A stretch of DNA of 64,000 bases from NCBI RefSeq assembly GCF_000331305.1, contig NZ_KB217478.1, forward strand, positions 4,292,661-4,356,660. Reading direction: 5' to 3'. The position numbers and the translations under genes are program-made. Below are positions 25,975 to 36,230 of the stretch, one piece after another. This DNA is from Calothrix sp. PCC 7103 (GTDB lineage: Bacteria; Cyanobacteriota; Cyanobacteriia; Cyanobacteriales; Nostocaceae). Every line of letters starts with the position of its first letter. The first letter of the stretch is position 1. The notes below the pieces were generated by a model. It worked only from the letters and a program-made list of their open reading frames with translations. It ran no database searches and had not been told where the DNA came from.

Positions 25975-27660
25975 TTATAGTTGGTATAGTGCCTCGAATT
26001 GCATGTCACTAGTATCATTTACTACCTGTAGTAATAAAGACTTTAAAGTTTCTAAACCCAGGCGCCCAGTTGCTGAAATAAACACTGCTTCAGGATAATC
26101 TTGCTGCGCTTTTTCCAAACTTTCGCTACTAGCCTTATCAATCTTATTAAAAGCAATCAAACTCTTTCCGGGAATTGTCGGCATTTCTTCGAGTATTTCC
26201 TGCACACTCTTCATATGGCTTTCCCATACTGGGTGGGATAAATCTACTACATGTAGTAAGGCATCAGCTTCTACTACTTCTTCTAATGTGGCACGGAAAG
26301 CATCCATTAGTGCTGGTGGCAGTTCATGTATAAATCCTACAGTATCGGTTAGTAAAATTGACTTACGTTCTTGATCTGGTTGTGTAATAACTAGCTTACG
26401 TGTTGTCGGGTCAAGAGTTGCAAAAAGTTGGTCTGCTGTATACACATCTGCATTAGTTAATACATTTAATAAGGTAGATTTACCAGCATTGGTGTACCCT
26501 ACTAAGGCAACAACTGGAATATCTTGTTTTTGCCGTTGTTGCCGAATTCGGTCGCGATGTGCTTGCAAGTCGTTTACTTGGTGTTGTAATTGAGCAATTT
26601 TTCTTTGAATTACACGTCTTTCGGTTTCTAATTTGGTTTCACCTGGTCCTCGTGTACCAATACCGGCGCCTAATCTCGACATTTCTTGACCACGACCGCG
26701 TAGCCTTGGCAGCATATACTCTAATTGCGCGAGTTCTACTTGTAATTTACCAGCTTGACTTCTTGCACGTTGGGCGAAAATATCTAAAATTACTCCTGTC
26801 CGGTCTACAACTCTAATACCAATTTGGTCTTCTAAATTGCGCGTTTGGGATGCAGAAATATCCCGGTCAAAAACAATCAAATTAGCTCTGACTTTTTGAG
26901 CATGAAGGGCAATTTCTTCGACTTTACCTTGCCCAACCACGGTTTGCGGATGAGGACGACTACGTTTTTGCCGCACTGTGTCTACTATTATACCTCCAGC
27001 GCTTTCTACCAATCCTACAAGTTCTTGAAGTCCATCTTCAAACCTTTGAGGAGAAATATCGTCGGTTTGTAACCCCACCAGTAAAACTCTATCTTGGTCA
27101 ATGACAGTATCTTGGTTCGGAAATACTGTATCCCCAGCATCAATAATTTCTCTTTCCCATTCATAAATCAACTCGTCAGAATCTTCTTCTGTTAGTTCAT
27201 CTAGACTTAGAGCAGGTGAAACTCTCCAGGGAGTTTCCATATCAGGGAAAAGATGCGCTAAAAAAGCTTGTTTTACTTTGCCCAACTCAACATTTAGTAG
27301 CACGAGAGCATCCAAGCGTTGCCCAGCCATTGCCACCAATGCCGCTTCGTCAGGCGCCCCTGATTTCAATTGAGTCGCAACACAACGAATACCACTCAAG
27401 TGTTCTACGCTATGACGAGATAATTCTTCAAATGGAATTCGAGTTTGAAATGGAGTTCCCACAGCAATTCTAGTTACTTGCCCACGTCGATTAATATAGC
27501 AACAAAGTGGATGATGAATTTCGGCACTAGTAGCTGCTAAAGCGTCAGCAAATTCTGGCGTAATAAATCTATCTCCAGGTAGACGTTGCTCGTAAAGCTT
27601 TTGTAATTGTTTTAAATAATTTGATTTGATGCCCTGAGTGTTTCCGTAAATATTTTGCAT
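25975..27660 (-). CDS. hflX: ribosome-associated GTPase HflX
   Basis: A 561-residue protein. The N-terminal ~190 residues are the cyanobacterial extension. The HflX nucleotide-binding domain follows, with GIIVDTVRQKRSRPHPQTVV and GQGKVEEIALHAQ. A coiled linker contains the LGAGIGTRGPGETKLETERR signature. The G domain has G1 GYTNAGKST, G3 DTVGFIHELP, G4 NKID and G5 FISATG. HflX splits stalled or heat-damaged ribosomes. It stands just upstream of the PhyH gene on the same strand with a short gap, so some read-through is possible. The family call is secure. Confidence 0.93.
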   Translation of the reverse strand: MQNIYGNTQGIKSNYLKQLQKLYEQRLPGDRFITPEFADALAATSAEIHHPLCCYINRRGQVTRIAVGTPFQTRIPFEELSRHSVEHLSGIRCVATQLKSGAPDEAALVAMAGQRLDALVLLNVELGKVKQAFLAHLFPDMETPWRVSPALSLDELTEEDSDELIYEWEREIIDAGDTVFPNQDTVIDQDRVLLVGLQTDDISPQRFEDGLQELVGLVESAGGIIVDTVRQKRSRPHPQTVVGQGKVEEIALHAQKVRANLIVFDRDISASQTRNLEDQIGIRVVDRTGVILDIFAQRARSQAGKLQVELAQLEYMLPRLRGRGQEMSRLGAGIGTRGPGETKLETERRVIQRKIAQLQHQVNDLQAHRDRIRQQRQKQDIPVVALVGYTNAGKSTLLNVLTNADVYTADQLFATLDPTTRKLVITQPDQERKSILLTDTVGFIHELPPALMDAFRATLEEVVEADALLHVVDLSHPVWESHMKSVQEILEEMPTIPGKSLIAFNKIDKASSESLEKAQQDYPEAVFISATGRLGLETLKSLLLQVVNDTSDMQFEALYQL

Positions 27661-28059
27661 AATACTTAAACTTAAAAGACTTTAAATTAAATTCTTCATT
27701 TATATTTGTCTTTTGTATCATAACTTATCATCTATCAATAGAAATAACTAGCCTGAAAATATTTTTTTGGTTTGGAGTAAGTGGAATTTAAACATAAATA
27801 TGTGAAGATAAATTTTGCAGAAACTTTAATAAAATATATGTTGCCAATTTTGTATAGATTATAACCTTTCAACTTTATATATTCTACTTCTGAAGATATA
27901 GTGTAAAATTTTTTTATGAGTGTACGGTAGCGGACAGACAACCAACTGATTAACTACTAGAGTAGTATACTGTGGCTTTATAGAAATATTTTGTGTACTA
28001 GTATTGCCGCACTCAACAACGTAACACTGATTCAAGAATTTGCGGATGGTGATTGGACA

Positions 28060-28722
28060 ATGGATTTAGAGAATAGTAATATCAGGACAATCTCTGAATA
28101 TCTAAAGACAACCTTAAATCAAGACAATGGAGGAACAGCAGAAAACAATCACTGCGTTTCGCCTCAAAATATTGATTATTTTAGTAAAATAGCTCAAGCG
28201 ATGAACAAAGTTGAGCAATTACTATTTAATAATTACGAATTAAATCAAGATGACCATATTATAGTATCAGAGTGCTATGAAAGTAATGACATCACAGCAG
28301 AGGATAAAGCCAAGCTTTTAAGCGCGCAAGTAAAAAGTTTGAAACAACAGTTAGTTGCCAAGGAAGCTGAACTACAAGCGACACAGCAAGAACTGAATTA
28401 TACAAATCAGGATTTAGTTTCAGCACTAAAAACAAATATACTTACGCTTGCTGAGGCGAAAGAATTCGCTAAAAACATGTTGCTTGATAAACAGTCAATC
28501 TATAAATATTTAGCAAAGCTCCTTAGCGCTATTTATAATTCAACTGTTGAAGTTTCAGACTTGGCGCCTATATCTAAAATAGATCAAGAGAATGTTGCGG
28601 CGCTCAAACAAGGAAGTACTGTGTTGAAATGTGAGTCTATAAACCAAAGAAATAGAATTGCTGAACTTAAGGATAGGTCTAAACGCATTATCTCTAAAAC
28701 CGCTAGTTTGAGAAAAAAATAA
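28060..28722 (+). CDS. coiled-coil protein of unknown function
   Basis: From the ATG at 28060 this gives 220 residues; a TTG at 27991 would add 23. The centre (~95-140) is a strong coiled coil (KLLSAQVKSLKQQLVAKEAE, LQATQQELNYTNQDLV). The C-terminal part is basic (RIAELKDRSKRIISKTASLR). No domain, signal or membrane segment is visible. Its stop is four bases from the end of the convergent cheB gene. It could be a partner or scaffold in signalling, but this is only a guess from position. The 330 bases upstream hold nothing recognised. Confidence 0.55.
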   Translation: MDLENSNIRTISEYLKTTLNQDNGGTAENNHCVSPQNIDYFSKIAQAMNKVEQLLFNNYELNQDDHIIVSECYESNDITAEDKAKLLSAQVKSLKQQLVAKEAELQATQQELNYTNQDLVSALKTNILTLAEAKEFAKNMLLDKQSIYKYLAKLLSAIYNSTVEVSDLAPISKIDQENVAALKQGSTVLKCESINQRNRIAELKDRSKRIISKTASLRKK

Positions 28723-28726
28723 ATAC

Positions 28727-29353
28727 CTATGTAACTACCTGCGGTTTCATAACCAAGTTTACTAATTGTTCAGAAATCATATGTAGGGGCAAAACCATAT
28801 CGACTTTGCCAGTGTCAATAGCTGTGGACGGCATACTAAAACACTCGGAAGTAGCTTCGTCTTGAGCAATTACTATGCCGCCATACTTTTTAATGTCTAG
28901 CACTCCCAAACTGCCATCACCATATTTTCCTGTAAGCACAACTGCAATTGCCCGCGTTTTATAGCTAAGTGCCACCGACGTGAACAGTTTATCCCCAGCG
29001 GGACGAGAAAATTTTACCTTTGGCTCATCTGAAAGACATACAATACCACCTGGGTTAACCAGCAGATGTTTATCAGGGACACAAGTGTAAACTGTCCCAG
29101 CTTGCACTTGTCCGCCTTGCTCTGCTTGCTTAACCTGTAAAATTGTATATCTGCTAAGTATTTCAGCCATGTAGCTACGATGGCGCCCAGATAGATGCTG
29201 TACTATAACAATGGCAGATGGAAAGTCAGATGGTATTGTTGACAAAATTTGGGAGATAGCTTTTAATCCACCGGTAGAAGCTGCGATTGCCACTAAATTG
29301 AAAGCAACATTTGGAAAGTGAGAGAAAATTCTGTCTTGCTGTGGTTGTGTCAC
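28727..29353 (-). CDS. cheB: CheB-type methylesterase, catalytic domain only
   Basis: A 208-residue protein covering only the methylesterase domain; the N-terminal receiver domain of classical CheB is absent. The catalytic Ser is in LVAIAASTGGLKAISQIL, the His in IVIVQHLSGRHRSYM, and the Asp in VVLTGKYGDGSLGVLDI, where family members usually have TGMGxDG. It would remove methyl groups from receptor glutamates or hydrolyse other esters. Without a receiver it needs a different control. A cheR lies 11 kb away; no other chemotaxis gene is in the window. Confidence 0.85.
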   Translation of the reverse strand: MTQPQQDRIFSHFPNVAFNLVAIAASTGGLKAISQILSTIPSDFPSAIVIVQHLSGRHRSYMAEILSRYTILQVKQAEQGGQVQAGTVYTCVPDKHLLVNPGGIVCLSDEPKVKFSRPAGDKLFTSVALSYKTRAIAVVLTGKYGDGSLGVLDIKKYGGIVIAQDEATSECFSMPSTAIDTGKVDMVLPLHMISEQLVNLVMKPQVVT

Positions 29354-29546
29354 TACTTTTATTCAAAATTTAAAAAAAATTTTGATAAATAATTCTTATA
29401 TTATATACCATATAAAATTTATATTATTTATAATATGTCGTTCTAGGCAGAAAATCTTTACAAAATAGCTAGTCTTCAGCTAGAAGCCTAGTGCCAGTCC
29501 CATCAGCTATGTTACAGAGATAAAACTAGCTTATTGAAGCCTTTTT

Positions 29547-30269
29547 ATGTCTTTATCAAACTCGCATAAATCAAAAAATCGACTTCTTGCTGCATTGCCT
29601 AAAGAAGAATACGAACGGCTACTGCCTCATTTTGAGTTAGTTTCTTTAGAGCTAAAGCAAATTCTTTACGCACCCAATGAAGCAATTGAGTATGTCTACT
29701 TTTTTAACAATGGCATTGCCTCTTTGCTTACTCTGATGGAAAATGGTGAAGCGATTGAAGTGGCAACAGTCGGTAATGAAGGAATGATCGGTCTTCCAAT
29801 ATTGCTAGAAACTTCGACGATTCCAGGTGAGGCTTTTGTGCAGATTCCTGCTGAGGCAATGCGGATGAAGACGCATGTATTTAGACGCGAAGTTAGTCCA
29901 GGTACTGTAATTTATGCTTTGTTACAACGCTATACGCAAGTAATGTTTAATCAAATTGCTCAATCTGCTGCTTGCAACCGTCTCCATTCAATTGAAGAAC
30001 GCTTTTGCCGCTGGATGCTAATGACTCAAGATCGAGTTTCTTCAAACGAGTTTCCTATGACTCACGAGTTTTTGGGGGAAATGCTAGGTGTGCGTCGCGC
30101 TTCGGTAAGCGTAACTGCTGCGGTTCTTCAAAAAGCGGGAATTATTCAATACAACCGTGGCAAAATGAAAATACTAGATCGTCCGCAAATGGAAAACATT
30201 GCGTGCGAGTGCTATAGAATTATGAAGGCTGAATTCGACCGCTTGCTAGACAATAATCAAAATACCTAA
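29547..30269 (+). CDS. Crp/Fnr family transcriptional regulator
   Basis: This 240-residue protein has an N-terminal cyclic-nucleotide-binding-type barrel (residues ~20-140: LELKQILYAPNEAIEYVYF, GEAIEVATVGNEGMIGLPIL) and a C-terminal winged helix. The recognition region is FLGEMLGVRRASVSVTAAVL, and the end is IIQYNRGKMKILDRPQ. The barrel lacks the phosphate-binding Arg/Ser pattern of true cAMP receptors, so the ligand is unknown. It ends four bases inside galE on the other strand. A relic of a similar gene lies at 20567. Confidence 0.85.
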   Translation: MSLSNSHKSKNRLLAALPKEEYERLLPHFELVSLELKQILYAPNEAIEYVYFFNNGIASLLTLMENGEAIEVATVGNEGMIGLPILLETSTIPGEAFVQIPAEAMRMKTHVFRREVSPGTVIYALLQRYTQVMFNQIAQSAACNRLHSIEERFCRWMLMTQDRVSSNEFPMTHEFLGEMLGVRRASVSVTAAVLQKAGIIQYNRGKMKILDRPQMENIACECYRIMKAEFDRLLDNNQNT

Positions 30270-31255
30270 TTCACATGTCGCTTATTATGCCATTGCCAAG
30301 CGTGGCTGATAATTTCTTTTAGGTCTGCATAATTCGGGCACCAATCTAAAACTTTACGTGCTTTTTCACTACTGCCAACCAAAATTGGTGGGTCGCCAAG
30401 TCTTCTTTCACGTTCGACTATTTTAATGTCTTTTCCTGTCACTTGCTTTGCAGTTTCTATTACATCTCTAACAGAAAAACCATTTCCGTTACCTAAATTA
30501 AAGACTTCGCTATCTCCACCTTTAAGTAAATACTCTAGACCCAGAACATGAGCTTGTGCTAAATCTGCTACGTGAATATAATCGCGTATACATGTACCGT
30601 CTTCTGTAGGATAATCAGTACCGAATATAGAAATAGATTCGCGCTTACCTAAAGCCGCAAATAACACGAGTGGGATGATGTGAGTTTCCGGTTCGTGGTC
30701 TTCACCTAAGTTACCATCTGGGTCGGCGCCAGCAGCATTAAAATAGCGAAAACGAACAGATTTTAAATTATATGCTGTATCAAAATCAGATAAAATTCGC
30801 TCTACCATCCACTTGCTAGTAGCATAAGGACTAATAGGGTCAATAGGATGGTCTTCGGTAAGGGGAATAAACTTGGGTACACCATAAAGGGCACAAGTAG
30901 AAGAAAAGATAAATTTCTTAATAGAAGCATCAACCATTGCTTCTAACAGCGTTAAAGTCCCTGTAACATTATTACGGCAATATTTACCTGGGTCTGTCAC
31001 CGACTCACCTACAGCAATAAAGGCAGCAAAATGCATTACTGCTTCTATATTATGATTTGAAAATACATTATCTAATAGCGCACGGTCGTTCGTATCGCCC
31101 ACTATTAACTTAACCTTTAAAACCTCTTCCACTAGTTCCCTATGTCCATAAGACAAATTGTCAAGAACTATAACTTCATAACCTGCATTTTTTAGAGCTA
31201 ATACGGCATGGGCGCCAATATATCCGGCGCCACCTGTAACTAAAATTGTAGACAT
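30266..31255 (-). CDS. galE: UDP-glucose 4-epimerase
   Basis: A 329-residue SDR of the extended type. NAD binding is shown by ILVTGGAGYIGAHAVLAL and the active site by SSTCALYG with YATSK. The sugar-binding blocks KSVRFRYFNAAGADPDGNLG and DGTCIRDYIHVADLA are typical of GalE. It interconverts UDP-glucose and UDP-galactose. The next genes on the same strand upstream encode a GH1-RmlD fusion and a glycosyltransferase-Glf fusion. GalE would supply UDP-galactopyranose, the substrate of Glf, so the three form a coherent surface-glycan block. Confidence 0.93.
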   Translation of the reverse strand: MSTILVTGGAGYIGAHAVLALKNAGYEVIVLDNLSYGHRELVEEVLKVKLIVGDTNDRALLDNVFSNHNIEAVMHFAAFIAVGESVTDPGKYCRNNVTGTLTLLEAMVDASIKKFIFSSTCALYGVPKFIPLTEDHPIDPISPYATSKWMVERILSDFDTAYNLKSVRFRYFNAAGADPDGNLGEDHEPETHIIPLVLFAALGKRESISIFGTDYPTEDGTCIRDYIHVADLAQAHVLGLEYLLKGGDSEVFNLGNGNGFSVRDVIETAKQVTGKDIKIVERERRLGDPPILVGSSEKARKVLDWCPNYADLKEIISHAWQWHNKRHVN

Positions 31256-31378
31256 AAATAAAAATTGTTAATTATTAATTGGCAACGGATGATGAACGGA
31301 TGTAACGGATAGTTGGTTCCAAATGACTAGATTTTGTTTGTAACTAATAATTTATCCGTTGCATCCGTTGCAAGTAGT

Positions 31379-33613
31379 TTATCCAACTTCTTGGAAGTAA
31401 CGGTCAATTGCAAAATCAAGACTTGGTAGTAATTCACCTCTATTGCTACCAAGAACACTGTAGCTAGGACGAGGAGCGACTAAACCCAGTTCTTGTGTTG
31501 GCAAGGTAATTAAACCGCTAATACTTATACCCGCACGCTTTGCTACTAATCGTGCCAAGTCCGCCCAAGATACGGCACCAACATTAGCTAAATGCCATAT
31601 TCCAGACTCACCATCTATAAGTAAATCAAGACTGGTATTAACTAAGTCAGGAACATACGTAGGCGACACAGTTGCATCAAACGCGGCAGTAAATGTATTT
31701 CCTGCACTTAATTGACGCAAGGCAATTGTGACAAAGTTATAATCATCCCACGGACCAAAAAAGGCACTAGTACGAATTACCAACGATGCAGGATTAACTT
31801 CTAATACTCCTTTCTCAGCCAAAGCTTTACTACGCCCATATACATTTAAAGGCGCCACAGCATTGTTTTCTACATAAGGGTTAAAAACAGTGCCATCAAA
31901 TACCAAATCTGACGAGAAAGTTAGGAATGCAGCATTACGATGCGCGCAAGCACTAGCTAAATTTTTTGCACCATCAGTATTTACTCGTAAACAAACATCA
32001 GGTTCATTTTCCGCGTCGTCTACTCGAACATACCCAGCAGCATTTATTACTACCCAAGGTTTTAATTCAGCTAAAACGGCATCTACTGAGTCAGGATTAG
32101 TAATGTCCATCTCTCGCCGTGATAACAAACGATATGTAATACCGCGTATTTCACACAACCGCGCAAAAGCTTTTCCCAGAGTTCCTGTGGCGCCAACAAT
32201 TACAACAGGAGAAGAAAATTGAGAATTAGAACTCATAACTTCCCCCTGATCAAGGGGGGTAGGGAGGGATTTTAATCCAGTATTCTCACAACTTACCGCA
32301 GGGTATAATAAACGCTCTTGCCGATGCCACCATCCGGGTGTATCAAGTAAGGGATGATTGGGTTTTTGTCCGGTGGCTATATTTTGCACGAACTTGGCTA
32401 TTGCCGTTGGTCTAGGACGTTGAGACCTTAAATCAAACACCCCTGACTCATAGTGACCAGTAAAACGAGTTAATAAAGTATTCCAATCATAACTACCTAG
32501 TAACGCCCAAGCAGTGATAGCACGTACATCTACATTTTCTTCTCTTAATTTTTGTACTGCATTCCAAGCTTCATAAAACCAACGCAGTTGTTCCTCACGA
32601 GTCGCACCAAGATGAACTTCTGTAATTGCCAGTGGTAGCTTATAGCGTTCCCAAGCTTCTAACAACAATCGTTTATAACCTGTTATACCTTCAGCACAAA
32701 CTCGTACTGCTTCCACATCAGCATACTCATGTCGCATATTACCACCGTGCGACGAAGCCGGATAAACTTCTTTACGTTCGTCTAGAAAACGGTCGCTTGT
32801 CACATAATGGTTAATCCCGATGATGTTTGGTGGACAAGGATTTTCTAGAAACCATTCAAGTTCAGCTTCACTTATTCCACACCGAAGTAAATAACCCCAC
32901 ATCGAATGATTGTAATTAATTCGGCCGCACAGCAAATCAAAGCTTAACCAGCGACGTTCGTTTTCAAACTCTGCTTGATAAGCCAACGTTGATGTACTGT
33001 AAATCTTTCCTAAATCATCGGTTTGTACAAGTTGAGCATTGGGGTTAACTTGACGAATAGCTTGCATGGACTTAGCTACACCTTGACATTGCCCAAACAA
33101 AGCGCGCGCAAAACTAAACTCCGAACGTTCATGCGGATACCAGTGCCCGTATAATCCACTAAAGCGTGCAGTAGTCAATGGCTCATTGATGGGTGTGTAA
33201 TGCGTTACCCAAGGATAGCGTTTTGCAACCGCACCAGCAAAAGTAGCTAGCTTATTCGGAAATTCTGGGTCTACCAAACTTGTATCACGGGCGCCACTAC
33301 CATGATGCATTAATCCCACAATTGGACGAATACCAAGTTCTTGTAATCTTTTCAATCGTACATCCGACCATGACCAGTCAGCATTTTTCAACCCAGATGG
33401 CGCCACCCGTTCCCACAGTACAGGATAACGAATTGCTTGTATGCCAAGTTCAGCAAATAAATCCATGTCAGACAAGCGCTCCCCATGACCGTTGAATTCC
33501 AACTGGTCAAAATATTCCTCACCGACACGATTAACCGTACACTCCACTCCACCCCAGATTTCTAAGGGTAGCGTGTTCGTATTATCTTGACTTGAATTAG
33601 ACATAGAAGCCAT
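31379..33613 (-). CDS. fusion of family 1 glycoside hydrolase and RmlD-type reductase
   Basis: A 744-residue protein from the ATG at 33613; the longer frame to 33769 begins in unlikely coding sequence. Residues ~15-440 are a GH1-like barrel with the acid/base Glu in YTPINEPLTT (E144) and the nucleophile in LAITEVHLGAT. Residues ~465-740 are an extended SDR of the dTDP-4-dehydrorhamnose reductase type: VVIVGATGTLGKAFARLC, VVINAAGYVRVDDAENEP, SSDLVFDG, YGRSKALAEK. The fusion suggests a role in making or trimming a deoxyhexose-containing glycan. It is 123 bases from galE. Substrates are not known. Confidence 0.85.
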   Translation of the reverse strand: MASMSNSSQDNTNTLPLEIWGGVECTVNRVGEEYFDQLEFNGHGERLSDMDLFAELGIQAIRYPVLWERVAPSGLKNADWSWSDVRLKRLQELGIRPIVGLMHHGSGARDTSLVDPEFPNKLATFAGAVAKRYPWVTHYTPINEPLTTARFSGLYGHWYPHERSEFSFARALFGQCQGVAKSMQAIRQVNPNAQLVQTDDLGKIYSTSTLAYQAEFENERRWLSFDLLCGRINYNHSMWGYLLRCGISEAELEWFLENPCPPNIIGINHYVTSDRFLDERKEVYPASSHGGNMRHEYADVEAVRVCAEGITGYKRLLLEAWERYKLPLAITEVHLGATREEQLRWFYEAWNAVQKLREENVDVRAITAWALLGSYDWNTLLTRFTGHYESGVFDLRSQRPRPTAIAKFVQNIATGQKPNHPLLDTPGWWHRQERLLYPAVSCENTGLKSLPTPLDQGEVMSSNSQFSSPVVIVGATGTLGKAFARLCEIRGITYRLLSRREMDITNPDSVDAVLAELKPWVVINAAGYVRVDDAENEPDVCLRVNTDGAKNLASACAHRNAAFLTFSSDLVFDGTVFNPYVENNAVAPLNVYGRSKALAEKGVLEVNPASLVIRTSAFFGPWDDYNFVTIALRQLSAGNTFTAAFDATVSPTYVPDLVNTSLDLLIDGESGIWHLANVGAVSWADLARLVAKRAGISISGLITLPTQELGLVAPRPSYSVLGSNRGELLPSLDFAIDRYFQEVG

Positions 33614-33845
33614 ATTTACTATTCCTGAACTTTTAATAGCTTGTGCTTTGACATTTATGTAGCAGAATTGACAATCTACTCCGTTGTATATGTCAAATGT
33701 ATATGTCAAATTAAACACCAGGGCATAAAAGCAATAATCCATCCTTGGTATAGTATATAACTCTACCAAGGTGTAATGGCACGTAAATTTAATTTGTAGC
33801 AGTCATTACAAATGCATTAATGCCCCTTATTAAGCAGGGGATCTC

Positions 33846-36230
33846 TTAAAACACCTTAGCTGCAATTTGCTTGTACATAGCCAAAGCTTGCGCCACACAA
33901 TGGTCCATATTCAGATACTTGTATGTGGCTAGTCTTCCTACAAAATACACTCCAGATGTCTCATCAGCCAAAGCTTTATATTGCTTGTAAATTTCTTGAT
34001 TTTCAAGACGCGGTACAGGGTAATATGGGTCTCCCTCAGCTTTGGGGAATTCGTAAACAATGCTAGTTTTAGAATGTTCTTGACCTGTTAAATACTTAAA
34101 CTCAGTAACGCGCGTATACAACTGGTCGTTTGGATAGTTAATTACAGGCGCCTGCTGAAACTTCGGGGTATTATGAGTTTCATGTTTGAAATCTAACGAA
34201 CGATATGGTAGTTTACCGTAGCGATAATCAAAAAACTCATCTACAGGTCCTGTATAAACGATTTCCCGGCAAGGTATTGCTTTTTGAATTTCACGATAAT
34301 CAGTATTTAGCATCACCTTGATATTTGGATGATTCAACATATTCTCGAACATCCGGGTAAAACCGTGTAACGGCATTGCTTGATAACTATCTGTAAAATA
34401 TCGGTTATCCCGGTTTGTGCGAGTTGGGACACGTGCTGTTACTGATTTATCTAGTTCACTTGGGTCAAGTCCCCATTGTTTGCGCGTGTAGTTACGGAAG
34501 AATTTTTCGTAAAGTTCTCTACCAACTTTGCTTACTACTACATCTTCGCTAGTACGGATGTGTTCACGTGGTTCTGCGACAGATTTGAAGAACTCCTCGA
34601 CCTGAAATGAAGTTAAATTCATTCCATATAGTTGATTGATTGTGTCAAGGTTAATTGGCATGGGAACCAATTGCCCATCTACACTAGCAAGAACGCGATG
34701 TTCATAAGAGCGCCATTGCGTAAATTGTGAAAGATGTTCAAAAACTTCACGCGAGTTAGTGTGAAAAATGTGGGGACCATATTTATGGACAAGAACACCG
34801 TGGTCGTCGTAATGGTCGTAAGCGTTACCACCAATATGGGTACGTTTATCTACTACTAAAACTTTTTTGCCAGACTGACTAGCAAGTCTTTCTGCAATCA
34901 CACTACCACTAAATCCGGCGCCGACAACTAAGTAATCAAATAAAAATTCTCTGGTAATGACGTTTGGTGCAGTTGAGATACTAGAAGGTGTTGAGGCTCT
35001 GCTGTTGCCATTTTGTTGCGTGTCTAATGTTTCATTTATTAATTGCATCATTGAATTCCAAGTTCTATCCCAAGATATTTGTTCTAAGAAAGCATCTACC
35101 CGACTCAACCAATTAGATGTTGGGGTATCTTCTTGCATTGCTTTTTCGGCTTCAAGGACAAATTCACTCGCACTATCAGCTATTCGTACTAAATTTAAGT
35201 CTCCATAAGGACGTACTACATCTCGAATTGAGGTAGATACTACAGGTTTAGCTGCTGCAAGATACTCTGGAGTTTTTGTTGGACTAATAAAGCGTGTTGA
35301 GTCATTACGCGCAAACGGCAACATCGCTAAGTCCCACCCACCAAGATAAGCAGGTAAATCTTGATAATCTTTCCCACCCAGATAATGAATATTTTCGTGT
35401 TTGGGTAAAGTTGCTGGGTCTATTTTTACAACTGGCCCAATCATGACTAAATGCCAGTCGGGACGCTCTGAAGCAATACCAGCAAGCAACTCAATATCCA
35501 TACGTTCATCTATAACGCCAAAAAAGCCTAGACGAGGATGAGGAATATTTGCTTGGTCTGCTGGTTCGTCTTTAATAGTTCGTGCTTTGGCAAAGTGTGG
35601 AACATCAACACTGCTAGGAAATGCATAAACGTTTGAGTGTTGATTTACTTTACTTTCGTAAAGGCTTTGCCCTCCAGTAAATACTAAGTCAGCGCGCTGG
35701 AATAGTGCTGTTTCATAATCTTTCAAAGTATTAGAGGCGCCTTTGAATGCAGCTAACTCGTCCATACAATCATATACTATAGCTTCTGGTTTTAAGTGAC
35801 GTGTAAAAGCTATAGCCATTGGGGTATAGTACCAACAGATATATTTGTTAATATTATATTCCGCAAACAGCTGATCAATCAGTACTTTTAAATCTTGGTT
35901 TACAGCATCTTGGCTCAAATTTTGGGGAAGGTGGGGTACTACAACCCAAACTCCATTTTTATCTTGAGTCACTTCAAGGCGCCAGACTTCTTCAGGTGTA
36001 AAAATTGGCTCTTCAATAAAAAATACCCTGCTACCAGCAGCACAACGACTGAGAAGATGCTGCGGTCTTTGATAAACAAAGTTCCAGCGCAAGTGTGATA
36101 GACACAATATATCTGGTGTATATGAAGCAATTGCTCGAAAGTTTTTATTCGATATACTTTTCGATATACTTTGTTCGGTTTCGACTATATGTGTTTTTCC
36201 GTTACTGGTTTGAGGTTTTTGGGCTACCAT
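33846..36230 (-). CDS. glf: fusion of glycosyltransferase and UDP-galactopyranose mutase
   Basis: A 794-residue two-domain protein. Residues ~40-400 form a GT-B-like glycosyltransferase (RWNFVYQRPQHLLSRCAAGS, EAIVYDCMDELAAFKG, RLGFFGVIDERMDIELL, FISPTKTPEYLAAAKPVVST). Residues ~430-794 are a UDP-galactopyranose mutase: FAD site DYLVVGAGFSGSVIAERL, HIGGNAYDHYDDHG, YGPHIFHTNSREVFEHL, and the end GRLATYKYLNMDHCVAQALA. Glf makes UDP-galactofuranose, and the fused transferase could use it directly. A frameshifted copy of the N-terminus lies at 15550-15923. It probably acts with the neighbouring galE and GH1-RmlD genes. Confidence 0.9.
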   Translation of the reverse strand: MVAQKPQTSNGKTHIVETEQSISKSISNKNFRAIASYTPDILCLSHLRWNFVYQRPQHLLSRCAAGSRVFFIEEPIFTPEEVWRLEVTQDKNGVWVVVPHLPQNLSQDAVNQDLKVLIDQLFAEYNINKYICWYYTPMAIAFTRHLKPEAIVYDCMDELAAFKGASNTLKDYETALFQRADLVFTGGQSLYESKVNQHSNVYAFPSSVDVPHFAKARTIKDEPADQANIPHPRLGFFGVIDERMDIELLAGIASERPDWHLVMIGPVVKIDPATLPKHENIHYLGGKDYQDLPAYLGGWDLAMLPFARNDSTRFISPTKTPEYLAAAKPVVSTSIRDVVRPYGDLNLVRIADSASEFVLEAEKAMQEDTPTSNWLSRVDAFLEQISWDRTWNSMMQLINETLDTQQNGNSRASTPSSISTAPNVITREFLFDYLVVGAGFSGSVIAERLASQSGKKVLVVDKRTHIGGNAYDHYDDHGVLVHKYGPHIFHTNSREVFEHLSQFTQWRSYEHRVLASVDGQLVPMPINLDTINQLYGMNLTSFQVEEFFKSVAEPREHIRTSEDVVVSKVGRELYEKFFRNYTRKQWGLDPSELDKSVTARVPTRTNRDNRYFTDSYQAMPLHGFTRMFENMLNHPNIKVMLNTDYREIQKAIPCREIVYTGPVDEFFDYRYGKLPYRSLDFKHETHNTPKFQQAPVINYPNDQLYTRVTEFKYLTGQEHSKTSIVYEFPKAEGDPYYPVPRLENQEIYKQYKALADETSGVYFVGRLATYKYLNMDHCVAQALAMYKQIAAKVF

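Noticed and set aside
27735..27941. 68-codon minus-strand frame in the AT-rich gap after hflX
   Set aside because: AT-rich, Tyr/Phe/Lys-biased composition with no motif; likely non-coding.
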